Source: Allacma fusca
Taxonomy: Eukaryota; Arthropoda; Collembola; Symphypleona; Sminthuridae
Length of the DNA: 64,000 bases
Reading direction: 5' to 3'
Assembly: GCA_947179485.1 (NCBI GenBank)
Contig: OX359245.1
Coordinates: forward strand, 33,715,067-33,779,066
Shown one piece after another: positions 12,961 to 25,195 of this stretch. The notes under the pieces were generated by a model. It made no database searches and was not told the DNA's origin. It was given only the letters and a program-made list of their open reading frames with translations. The position numbers and the translations under genes were made by a program. How positions within the stretch are numbered: position 1 is the stretch's first letter; each line of letters opens with the position of its first letter.

Positions 12961-14339
12961 ATATTCTTTCGATTAATAATTCACACACTTTATTCAACCC
13001 GAACCTGGCTCTGCCATTTCATGTAGGAGGAATTTGGTAGGAAATATTTTGGGTGGCGTTGAAGTTTCAAATTTTCCCCAAGGATTTGTCCCTAATTTAA
13101 GTAAATCCATTGAAAATTGGTGTAATTTTTTTTTGCATTTCTGATCCTGACATGAGCAGAACGATAATGGAAAGTGTTGAAGCGTGTGAGAGCATGGATA
13201 ATTGGAAAACACTTGTTTACAATAATAACCATATAATAATAATATTTTTGCTCTCATTACCTGTTCTTGCCCTGCTCACACTGTTCATAGAGGCATGTAA
13301 TCTAGTCGTATAATAGAATTGACCGTGACGTGAAAAAGTTTTGACAGCCAAAATATTTTCACAACTCCCAATCCAATTTGACTAAATGGGAGTTGACTTT
13401 GTGCCTCACAAATAACAAGGAGCATGCGGCTCTAATTTAAATAAAACTATCATTATCCCTCCGACTGTTGAAAGGAACAAGCACGCATTCTTATATGAGA
13501 CTATACACAGTCGACGCACTGTAATACAGCAGCCCCTTCAAAATCTAGTAAATTTCCCCTCTGAAATTTAAAATCCCCTTAAATTTTAAAGATTAAATTA
13601 AAAATTAAATTATTGAATTAAATGGGGGGCTATGACGTAAAATTGTTTTTGCCTTAAAACAGAAATAAACAAAGAACTCTAATAAGGGGTTCTGTAGTAG
13701 CCACAAGGTACTTTATGTAATTCAAAGGACGCGTTGAAACTCCCAATAAAATTGTGTTACTTGTTGCATTTCATGTTTCACGAAGCATAGATATATTTTT
13801 TTGCGGCGTATGTATGTGTGTATAATTATTGCTGGTATGGGGCTGCGTATATATCCCATGTGGAAAAAGGACTGTGTAAGTAAAGGAATTCAGGAGCGAG
13901 CATGTAAATTAAATGTAGATTAAAAATTCTTGTATATATTTATGCATAATGGACATTTAGTAATATTCCACAACCTTGCAGGGATATTTGACTGACAAGA
14001 AGAGAGCAGCTGCAAGGGGGGAAAATTTGATAGGAGAGGAGCGGCAAGGATTGTATTTATGTGTGTGTGTAGAATTTCGTGATGCCGATTAACTCCTTCA
14101 AGTACATAAATCCAGACAGGCTTCACTGGCTCAACATTTATCCCCATAATTATCCCAAAGGAGATCTGCCCATTCATCACGATTTTACATTTTTCCCAAT
14201 AAATTATTATTACCGACACGCTTCTCATATACACACCATTCTCAATTTACCAATTAAAAATTTAACATTGGGCTCGAGTCCAGTAGCAAAAATACTATCG
14301 AAACCAATTTATGGGCTAAATTTGAGATTTACTATTTTG

Positions 14340-15240
14340 GGGTTATGTGGCGCTACATTTTTACCGAATTTGCAGAAATTTTCTTGCACATTTTTACCCA
14401 ATTTGCAGAAATTTTCAGGCACATTTTTACCCAATTTGCAGAAATTTTCTTGCACATTTTTACCCAATTTGCAGAAATTTTCTTGCACATTTTTACCCAA
14501 TTTGCAGAAATTTTCTTGCACATTTTTACCCTATTTGCAGAAATTTTAATGGACATTTTTACCCAATTCACAAAAATTTTAATGAAAATTTTTACCCAAT
14601 TCACAGAAATTTTAATGGAAATTTTTACCCAATTCACAGAAATTTTAGTGAAAATTTTTGCCCAATTCAAAGAAATTTTAATTGAAACAATTGGAATTTT
14701 AAATCTTCAATTTTTACCCAGTACATGCAAATTTTAAAGTTAAAGTTTTACCCAATACAACAAAATTGTAACAACAAAGTATTACACAATATGCAGAAAT
14801 ATTAACAAAAATTACCCAATAGCCTTGAATTTATCCAATGCAATGAAATTTTAACCTCAAATTTTGATCCACTACTCAAAATTTTTAATTTTAAATTCGT
14901 ACCAAATGCACAGAAATTTCAACCTTAAATTCTTGCGCAACGCTCAATAATTTTAACATTACATTTTTACACAATACACAGAAATTTTATTTTGATTTTG
15001 ACATGATACGCAGAAATTTTACCCTTAGATTTTTACATAATACGCAAAGATTTTACCCTTAGATTTTTACATAATACGCAGAAATTTTACCCTTAAATTT
15101 GGTTCCAATAAGTAGAAATTTTACATTTTAACTTTGTTCTAATACGCAGAAATTTAACCCTTAAATTGTATCCCAATATACAGAAATTTTCCTTCAAAAT
15201 AAAACAATGTCTTTAAATTATAAAAAATTAGCGAGATTAA
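14340..15240. repeat. Low-complexity block 7, 33-bp tandem unit
   Basis: From about 14353 to 14570 a 33-bp unit (TTTTTACCCAATTTGCAGAA plus ATTTTCTTGCACA) repeats about six times, then decays into ACCCAATTCACAGAAATTTTA variants to about 15200. Because 33 is divisible by three, several frames on both strands stay open and give 11-residue repeats. These ORFs are by-products, not a gene. Confidence 0.85.
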
Positions 15241-16379
15241 ATCAACAAATAATTCTCATTAATATTCATTGTCACGTAATGAGAAAATCCCTCAAATTTG
15301 ACAGATCCTTGTCCTCAGCCCAGAGTACCGTGACAAAATTCCCATAGCTCTGGCCCAATCCTGAATGTCAACACTAAGGCCCCACGACTTGCAAATCCAC
15401 TCCATCACTTTTTCATCTTGTGCAGATCTGCTAGGAACAATGTAAAATTTTCCTCTTTTTTTGACAATACCCAAAATAACACGCGACATCACCAAATACA
15501 GTCATTTCCACAATTGCGTCAAAAAAAAGACACAATACAAGCGGAAGTTGAGCATCAATGTTTTTCTAATATGTCCTCTGCATGGACAAATATATATCTA
15601 TGTATATAGCACCTCGGAATTTTTTTATATACAATTATTATATCATAGCATTTAATATATATTTTCCACAGAAAAAAAACGTGATAGCACAAGATTTAAA
15701 GTAGAATAGATGAACATAAGTGTCAAGACAAATTCGCGGTTAAATTTATGGCATTTCCGGTGGAAGCCTCGAGGGATTTCATGCATTTCATAAAATATTT
15801 GGCGACAAGTGGATGGGAATCCTTTCATAAATGCTCACGATAGAATTATTTTTATTGGGGACTGATCTTGAGAAAAATTTAAACTCAATGAAGTAAATGG
15901 CCATTTGGGAGATTTATTTTTATCCTGACGATAGCGAAACTAGTATCTGGTGAGTTATTAAATGCGTCATTGTTGTCACCGTCACCCAAATCTCTGGTTT
16001 TCCAAGGTCCCGTTCACAGCAGGATATGTGATAAGCTTTACACTTGATGTTTGGGGAAGGCGTTGGTATGTACGCTGAGGCGTGCGAATATGGGACTGTT
16101 CACAATTGGTAAGGAAGTGGCTTTTTGCTCTGCTGTGGGGCTCTAATGAGGCGGTAAGAGAGGAAAAAATTTGGGTAAATATTTTCATTGTCATTATTAA
16201 ATCAAGTTCTGTTTGGCTCAATTTGGTCTCTCCCAGTTTGCCTATTATGTCATGTGCACAGGCGGAGAGGTATTTGTATTTATTAGCATACAGTGCACTC
16301 TTCCTCTGACTACATTCAGTGTTAAAGCGTCTTCTGTCTTGGGACTAGCAATGAAAATTTATATTTAGCGCTATGTTGA

Positions 16380-17210
16380 TGTTTTGAGGGATTTTTAGTT
16401 CAAATTTTGATCTTACGGCATTTTAAACCCAAATTTTGATATTTTTAGGGACTGTTGCTGAAATTTTTAATGTATGAATTTTACAGACTCAAATTTTAGT
16501 CTGAGGTATTTTTAGCTCTGATTTTAATATTTTAGGGGAAATTAGCTCATATTTTCATATTTTAGGGAAAATTAACTCTTATTTTCACATTTTAGCAAAA
16601 ATTAGCTATGATTTTCATATTTTGGGAACAATTAGCTCTGATTTTCATATTTTAGGCAAAATTAACTGATTTTCATATTTTAGGAAAATTAGCTCAAATT
16701 TTGATGTTAGGAAATTTTATGTTGAAAATTGTAATATATGAATTTTACGGACTCAAATTTTGAGCTGAGGAATTTTTAACTCTGATCTTCATATTTAGAA
16801 AAAATTGTCTCAAATTTTGATGGTAGGAAATTTTAAACTCGTACAAATGTTTACACCCCAAATTTGCTGTTCTTAGATATTTGAAGTTTAAATTTTGATT
16901 AAAGAGATTTTTAGACCCAATTTTTTATCATCTGGTGGATTTTTGTCCAAATTTTTATAATTGGGATTTTTAGACTCAAATTTTGATCATGTAAGGATTT
17001 TTACAACCAAATTTTGACCGTAGGGATTTCTACGATCAAGTTTTGTATGAAGGAATTTATGAAATCAGATTTTAACTATAAAATTGTTTCCAATGTTATT
17101 TTGACAGTAGTGATTTTTGCAGTTAAATTTTGAACATAAGGATTTTTAAAAACAAATTTTGTCATTAAGTATTTGTATACTCAAATCCTATTCATAATTT
17201 TTAGGGACCA
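16380..17210. repeat. Low-complexity block 8 (ATTAGCTCTGATTTTCATAT words)
   Basis: A unit of about 28-30 bp, ATTAGCTCTGATTTTCATAT plus TTTAGGNAAA, repeats several times around 16530-16700. It then drifts to TTTTTAGACTCAAATTTTGA variants to about 17200. Confidence 0.65.
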
Positions 17211-20200
17211 TGCAATAAGAAGCTTGCACTGTACCTTGGACATGCTCCTTTGAAAGCGTTACATATTCGGCATTTGGAATGGATTAACATTCCAGGGGCG
17301 TCCTGTAACACAATATTTCCCCTTGCCCCAATTTGGCTCCTTGTGTAAACAGTCGTTGACAATTGACTCTAATTGTTCCAATCGTTTAAATTGCATCGAA
17401 TTTTAAAGCGGTTCCCTTGAAGAACACTCTACACTCCTCTAATTTATATGCCCGAGCCCCCCAAAAATCCCTTACACTCTGATTTATGACTCCGCTCAAG
17501 AACAACATGCTAAAAGGAGCAAATTTGATTTTTATACTCCATACATTTTTATTACCTCAAAAATTGCCCTGAGTATAAACACCATCAGGTGCATAATAAG
17601 TTAGACACACAAATTTTTATTACCAAATCCATTGAAGTAGTTCTTTCAGGGAGTCATCCATATAACAGAAATACACTCAAATTTTCGACAGTGCCTTAGT
17701 CCAAAAAATATTCCAAAAATTTTCTAAAAATTCAATACTTTCCAAAAATTCTTGGAATATCCTTCAACATGTAAAATAAATGCTTGCATGTAGATATAGT
17801 TCACAGAAAGAAACGGAGCCGCCCTTAATAGACCCAAGAGGGACGTATTTCGCAAGAGATCCTCATCACGTTTGTTACACTTGCGTTATCAGTCAGAAAC
17901 CGCAAGCTCGTACCAATGAAAATGTCTAATCAATTTACACAAAAATGTGTTTGCTTATGAGAAAGTGGGAAGTTGCGAGAAATTGATTTCTTGGAAAAAC
18001 TGTCATTTATGCACGTATAACGTGTTCGCAGGGAGAATCAGAGACACATCCACAAATTGACTTCATATGTATGTACACTCAATGTTTTAAAATTGAGGTA
18101 AAATTCAGAGCAAGAGGAAAGTAACGGAAATATCCTTTTATCAGAAAACAACAAGAAAGTCATAAAAATACAGGAGCCAAGTCCATTCTTATGCATAATT
18201 ATGTATCCCTAGATATATGAATCCCATCTCACAATATAAGTTACAATTGAGACTCTGACTGCATTTCCGACTCACTCCTGCTCCAAACACCTGTCTCTAA
18301 TTTCCATTTTCCCATCACCACCAGACCACAGTAGTGGCACTTGCCACCACAAAACACCAGCAAAATAACAACAGTGTTAAAAATCCGTCCATAAACATAC
18401 ACGTACATACGTACATAAATGCCTCTACATATGTATACACATAAGCCCATGACTTAAGCTTCTCTATCTCCCACAAACACACACACACACACATACATAC
18501 ACAACAGCCCTATTATAACTGAACGTGCTTCTACAGTTACCACAGCCTCTCCTATACAAATTCATACTGAGGCATAGCCCTTACAGTGAACACCCCATAT
18601 AAAAATTATACCCTTAAAATAATGTCCCAAAATGCTAACAAAAATTCTTAATTATTTACACCCGTATTTTACGCAAAATAAAAATTTTACCCTTTAAAAA
18701 AATAACAAATTTTCCCTTAAAAAAATTACATTTGAAGTCAAATTTTAATCCTATGATAGGCATGACATGTTCATAGCTTGAGCGCACTGTATATTTTACT
18801 GTGTGTATAATTGTGGACGTGAGCAGAGCTCAAATTACAATTTCCTATTCTACAGAGAGAGAGAGAACAATTTCTCCGGTTCTCCACTTCCTCTCAGAAA
18901 TATTTCCACGTAGACAGAGCACAGTAAACAGTGTATTTGCAAACCATACTGTACAGTGAGCTAGGAGATTTTTAATTTTAGAGGATATTTGTATAATTTA
19001 TTTTCTAAAACATTTTCTTATAGTTCCCTAATGTATGAAATTTTATGTACTTAAATTTTTTATGGAATTTTAAAAATTGTCGAGGACCCTGGGATAGGGT
19101 TTTAAGAGGGATTTAATTTTTTTGAGAGCTGTGCTAATACCAGGAGTGGACTGTAAGGAAGGCGCCAGGAACCACTCCTTAGGGAAAAGTCCAATTAGGA
19201 AGTTAGTCAGTGTTCGGAAGTGCCAATGGGATTATTAACTTGGCTTAATTACCACATTGGAAACGTCAATGCTAGAGCATGCACATATGTATATACATAT
19301 GTGTGTTCACTCCTGCTGGTGTTGGTTCAATATGTATCTAATTAAAGCGAGATTTTTTTTTGTGAAACTCCAATTTTCCCCTTGCCCTTATGTAATTATT
19401 GTTACATTGCCAATGCTATATTTATGAGCGCTCTCTGTAAAATGATATGTGAGATTTGTGCAAACGAGGGGAGAAAGACAATGACATCGTAAAATATCCA
19501 TTGGTGTTTTCGTACCATACAGTTCAAGTATCTATATATGCAATTTTGAAGTGTCTCATTTCCCTGGGATTTTTTTACATTTTTTTGAAAGGGATTGTAA
19601 TGGGACTTTCTTCATAAAAATGACCCTTGGAATTGTTCATTATTTCCAAGAGAGGGAATTGACACAATAGGGATTTCTTTTAACAGTCCCGCAAAAATGT
19701 ACAGAAGTCAAAAGGAATATCTATTGAGTGGAAGTGGAATTATGTTCACTGGTTATTTCGGGGTAGGTGTCAATTCATATGTTGAGTGGATATATGTACA
19801 TATGTCCCTGTGATTAAATACGGGCTGGGATAAAATATTAGTCTGGAATTTATGTGTAAATTAAAGGAACTCTATTTACCATTGGCAGGTAGACGTAGTA
19901 ATAGAAAGCTTGAGTATTTACTTTTGCAATTGCCAATTAAACAATTTTCATTTCCCAATGAACTTAGGGACAATAACAAATGCTATTCAACTTGAGAGGA
20001 AAATATGGGAAAGGGATAGGAGCATTTACTTGAGCGCTGAACACACAGGGATTAAAATCATTGCCAATGATTTCATTGCTATACAGATAAATAGTCATAT
20101 CAGATATATAGGATGGGAGCATTTTGGAGGAAGCAAAAGCGTGGGAGGATTTTAATTGAAATTCCCCCTCATTACATTTGCACCTTGTCAAGTCATAAAA

Positions 20201-21358
20201 TTTAATAATGTTATTACACTATTCAAAACCTGAGCACACTGAGCATTGTCTATGTTGGGCTATGCGGTGAAATTGAATTTTCCCATATTTGTGTGTAAAC
20301 TCTTTGTTTTGAGGAGCGTTGGGAAATTTTTCATACATTTGTAAAAATTTGAATGCAGAAAATTAGAGATCAAATGACAGCTTCTTGGCTTGCAATTAGG
20401 AGCAAATTTGATAATATGCCCTCTGGGGAATGGAATAGGAATTTGTGGGTGCGCAAGTATAAATTCCTGGAATTGGACCTTAAATTTCTGCAGGCATCAA
20501 ATTTTTGGATTTTATTTGGTTGTAATGCATCAATCGCTGGAAAATTACAATATTTGACAGATTTTGCTTATTTTCAGAAATTCTTTCAAACATGAATGTC
20601 TCATTACAGAACATCTTCGGGGTTTGTTCACAGTCGCTCTTGACTGTATCTATAGATATTTCTTCCACTATTAATTTGTACTGAATTTTTGGCGTCATGT
20701 TCACAATTCCTGGCGGCGGGATTTATAAGAAGGTACTCTTGAAAGCTAATAAAATTGCCGACGAAATATATTTTCACAAGATTTATCCCTATGAAATCAT
20801 TTTTGTTTTAAAATCTGGAAAGAACTTTGATTGGCTTTATGACCCGAGATATTTACCTGTGTCAGTGAGAATGCATTTGTAGAAGCTGCAACTACAGTTG
20901 TTTAAAAATTGTAAATCAAAATTTTATAGTGCAATAAGGATCTGAATTTATTGTATCATTGGCAGTGAAATTTTATTTCACGTAATAACAGCTCTTTCCT
21001 CAGTCAATAAGAAAATTCCTTAAATCAGAGATAATTAATAGTATTAATTCAATATGACTGACCTTAGTATTACGTATTTTTTCGCCGAAAATGGTATTTG
21101 TTGGCATTGAAAGTTTTACTGTATTTTAATTTTTTTAAATGTGATGGTAATTTCTATTGAAATTTATTTATTTTATCACGCTTGCCCACCCCACTTTTCG
21201 TATTTCTAATAAAAAATATGGTTTTTAAATATTTAGCTGTCAGCTGTTCAGATTTTCTACAGCAACTGTCCTAAAATATATGTATGTTAATGATAAAAAT
21301 AATTTTGAAGTCTTTTAGCCGGTTTTCAGTTTTGTTATCTATTTCCGCTAATATTGCC

Positions 21359-21558
21359 NNNNNNNNNNNNNNNNNNNNNNNNNNNNNNNNNNNNNNNNNN
21401 NNNNNNNNNNNNNNNNNNNNNNNNNNNNNNNNNNNNNNNNNNNNNNNNNNNNNNNNNNNNNNNNNNNNNNNNNNNNNNNNNNNNNNNNNNNNNNNNNNNN
21501 NNNNNNNNNNNNNNNNNNNNNNNNNNNNNNNNNNNNNNNNNNNNNNNNNNNNNNNNNN
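21359..21558. other. Assembly gap (200 N)
   Basis: Exactly 200 N bases, probably a placeholder. The sequence to its right is satellite from the first base, so the gap most likely lies at or within the array and true copy number is unknown. Confidence 0.95.
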
Positions 21559-24500
21559 GAAGAATTTTTTCTTCACTCTATAGTCGCTCTATCCAGGCCA
21601 ACTCTTGCTACTCCACTCTTCTACTTGGGGGATACCTCCAACCCAAAAGTAGAGAGCTGAAGTCCTCTCACGCAAGAGTTGGCATCAGGTCCAAAATTAA
21701 TTGATGCCAGCAACCAAAATGACCTTTTCCTCATTTTTGGCGGGTAAGAGGTTTGGTCGTGGCTGAAAAAGCAGCATTATTATTATGGAAATCACTGCTG
21801 ATTTACGTTTTCCTTTGCGGAACCGCCATCAGCTCAGATTCCTTAAGAAAGGGTGAAAGCAAGGAGAATTTTTTCTTCACACTGTCGCCGCTCTATTCAG
21901 GAAAACTCTTGCTAATCCACTCTTCTACTTGGGGCACACCTCCAACCCACAACAGGTAGAGAGCTGAAGTCCTTTCACGCAAGAGTTGGCATCAGGTCCA
22001 AAGTTAATTGATGCCAGCAACAAAAATGACCATTTACTAATTTTTGGCGGGTAAGAGGATTGGCCGTGGCGGAAAAAGCAGCATTATTATTATGGAAATC
22101 ACTGCTGATTTACGTTTTCCTTTGCGGAACCGCCATCAGCTCAGATTCATTAAGAAAGTGTGAAAGCAAGGAGAATTTTTTCTTCACACTGTTGCCGCTC
22201 TATCCAGGCCAACTCTTCCTACTCCACTCTTCTACTTGGGGGACACCTCCAACCCACAACAGGTAGAGAGCTGAAGTCCTCTCACGCAAGAGTTGGCATC
22301 AGGTCCAAAATTAATTGATGCCAGCAACCAAAATGACCTTTTCCTCATTTTTGGCGGGTAAGAGGTTTGGTCGTGGCGGAAAGAGCAGCATTATTTTTAT
22401 GGAAATCACTGCTGATTTACGTTTTCCTTTGCGGACCCGCCATCAGCTCACTTTCCTTAAGAAAGTGTGAAAGCACGGAGAATTTGTTCTTCACAGTATC
22501 GTCGCTCTATCCAGGCCAACTCTTGCTACTCCACTCTTCTCATTGGGGGACACCTCCAACCCACAACAGGTAGAGAGCTGACGTCCTTTCACGCGAAAGT
22601 TGGTATACGGTTCAAAGTTAATTGATGCCAGCAACAAAAATGACCTTTTCCTCATTTTTGGAGGGTAAGAGGATTGGCCGTGGCGGAAAAAGCAGCATTA
22701 TTATTATGGAAATCACTGCTGATTTACGTTTTCCTTTGCGGAACCGCTATCAGCTCAGATTCCTTAAGAAAGTGTGAAAGCAAGGAGAATTTTTTCTTCA
22801 CACTGTCGCCGCTCTATCCAGGCCAACTCTTCCTACTCCACTCTTCTACTTGGGGGACACCTCCAACCCACAACAGGTAGAGAGCTGAAGTCCTCTCACG
22901 CAAAAGTTGGTATACGGTTCAAAGTTAATTGACGCCAGCAACAAAAATGACCATTTCCTCATTTTTGGAGGGTAAGAGGATTGGCCGTGGCGGAAAAAGC
23001 AGCATTATTATTATGGAAATCACTGCTGATTTACGTTTTCCTTTGCGGAACCGCCATCAGCTCAGATTCCTTAAGAAAGTGTGAAAGCAAGGAGAATTTT
23101 TTCTTCACACTGTCGCCGCTCTATCCAGGCCAACTCTTCCTACTCCACTCTTCTACTTGGGGGACACCTCCAACCCACAACAGGTAGAGAGCTGAAGTCC
23201 TCTCACGCAAGAGTTGGCATCAGGTCCAAAATTAATTGATGCCAGCAACCAAAATGACCTTTTCCTCATTTTTGGCGGGTAAGAGGTTTGGTCGTGGCGG
23301 AAAGAGCAGCATTATTTTTATGGAAATCACTGCTGATTTACGTTTTCCTTTGCGGACCCGCCATCAGCTCACTTTCCTTAAGAAAGTGTGAAAGCACGGA
23401 GAATTTGTTCTTCACAGTATCGTCGCTCTATCCAGGCCAACTCTTGCTACTCCACTCTTCTCATTGGGGGACACCTCCAACCCACAACAGGTAGAGAGCT
23501 GACGTCCTTTCACGCGAAAGTTGGTATACGGTTCAAAGTTAATTGATGCCAGCAACAAAAATGACCTTTTCCTCATTTTTGGAGGGTAAGAGGATTGGCC
23601 GTGGCGGAAAAAGCAGCATTATTATTATGGAAATCACTGCTGATTTACGTTTTCCTTTGCGGAACCGCTATCAGCTCAGATTCCTTAAGAAAGTGTGAAA
23701 GCAAGGAGAATTTTTTCTTCACACTGTCGCCGCTTTATCCAGGCCAACTCTTCCTACTCCACTCTTCTACTTGGGGGACACCTCCAACCCACAACAGGTA
23801 GAGAGCTGAAGTCCTCTCACGCAAGAGTTGGCATCAGGTCCAAAATTAATTGATGCCAGCAACCAAAATGACCTTTTCCTCATTTTTGGCGGGTAAGAGG
23901 TTTGGTCGTGGCTGAAAAAGCAGCATTATTATTATGGAAATCACTGCTGATTTACGTTTTCCTTTGCGGAACCGCCATCAGCTCAGATTCATTAAGAAAG
24001 TGTTAAAGCAAGGAGAATTTTTTCTTTACACTGTCGCCGCTCTATCCAGGCCAACTCTTCCTACTCCACTCTTCTACTTGGGGGACACCTCCAACCCACA
24101 ACTGGTAGAGAGCTGAAGTCCTCTCACGCAAGAGTTGGCATCAGGTCCAAAATTAATTGATGCCAGCAACAAAAATGACCATTTCCTCATTTTTGGCGGG
24201 TAAGAGGTTTGGTCGTGGCGGAAAAAGCAGCATTATTTTTATGGAAATCACTGCTGATTTACGTTTTCCTTTGCGGAACCGCCATCAGCTCACATTCCTT
24301 AAGAAAGTGTGAAAGCAAGGAGAATTTTTTCTTCACACTGTCGCCGCTCTATCCAGGCCAACTCTTCCTACTCCACTCTTCTACTTGGGGGACACCTCCA
24401 ACCCACAACAAGTAGAGAGCTGAAGTCCTCTCACGCACGAGTTGGCATCAGGTCCAAATTTTATTGATGCCAGCAACCAAAATGACCTTTTCCTCATTTT

Positions 24501-25195
24501 TGGCGGGTAAGAGGTTTGGTCGTGGCTGAAAAAGCAGCATTATTATTATGGAAATCACTGCTGATTTACGTTTTCCTTTGCGGAACCGCCATCAGCTCAG
24601 ATTCCTTTAGAAAGTGTGAAAGCAAGGAGAATTTTCTCTTCACACTGTCGCCGCTCTATTCTGGCCAACTCTTCCTACTCCACTCTTCTACTTGGGGGAC
24701 ACCTCCAACCCACAACAGGTAGAGAGCTGAAGTCCTCTCACGCAAGAGTTGGCATCAGGTCCAAAATTAATTGATGCCAGCAACAAAAATGACCATTTAC
24801 TAATTTTTGGCGGGTAAGAGGTTTGGTCGTGGCGGAAAGAGCAGCATTATTTTTATGGAAATCACTGCTGATTTACGTTTTCCTTTGCGGAACCGCCATC
24901 AGCTCACTTTCCTTAAGATAGTGTGAAAGCACGGAGAATTGTTTCTTCACAGTATCGTCGCTCTATCCAGGCCAACTCTTGCTACTCCACTCTTCTAATT
25001 GGGGGACACCTCCAACCCACAACAGGTAGAGAGCTGAAGTCCTCTCACGCAAGAGTTGGCATCAGGTCCAAAATAATTGATTACAGCAACAAAAATGACC
25101 ATTTCCTCATTTTTGGGGGGTAAGAGGTTTGGTCGTGGCGGAAAAAGTAGCAATATTATATGGAAAACGCTGCTTCACGTTGTCTTTTGCGGGTC
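21559..25195. repeat. 307-bp tandem satellite array, about 11.7 visible copies
   Basis: Homologous positions recur exactly every 307 bp (21753, 22060, 22367, 22674, 22981, 23288, 23595, 23902, 24209, 24516, 24823). Two variant classes exist. A B variant (GGACCCGCC, CACGGAGAATTTGTTC, TCTCATTGGGG) appears at 22367 and 23288, 921 bp apart, so a three-monomer higher-order unit was duplicated. A related B-like copy is at 24823. Each monomer carries inverted repeats: GCCAACTCTTGC/GCAAGAGTTGGC (or with one mismatch) and GTTGGCATCA/TGATGCCAGCAAC. A 68-codon open frame in most copies starts at TTG, has no in-frame ATG, and changes frame between copies because 307 is not divisible by 3. The last copy diverges after about 25140. 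Confidence 0.95.

Larger units (their letters stand above)
4419..21358. other. Gene-poor AT-rich tract between the left gene and the assembly gap
   Basis: About 17 kb with no recognisable protein family on either strand apart from the weak exon pair at 11546-11723. Listed low-complexity blocks alternate with ordinary AT-rich sequence at about 5.6-6.8, 7.5-8.7, 9.4-10.1, 11.7-12.4, 13.0-14.3, 15.2-16.4 and 17.2-21.3 kb. Those spans contain short microsatellites and nothing else I can support. ORFs such as 10002-10443, 14079-14737 and 20353-20882 have no recognisable domain. Confidence 0.5.

Noticed and set aside
14079..14737. 130-156-codon repeat 'proteins'
   Set aside because: Caused by a 33-bp tandem repeat that keeps several frames open on both strands.
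15292..15495. Minus-strand ORF of 67 codons
   Set aside because: It looks somewhat coding, but no splice context, promoter or family is visible.
17205..17348. 47-codon frame after TTTTTAG
   Set aside because: There is no upstream exon, poly(A) signal or recognisable motif; it is within chance for this region.
21753..24722. Series of 68-codon ORFs as a tandem gene family
   Set aside because: They begin at TTG, have no in-frame ATG, recur at the satellite period and shift frame from copy to copy.
21559..25195. CRISPR-like array
   Set aside because: The repeats are contiguous 307-bp monomers without spacers, in a eukaryotic genome.
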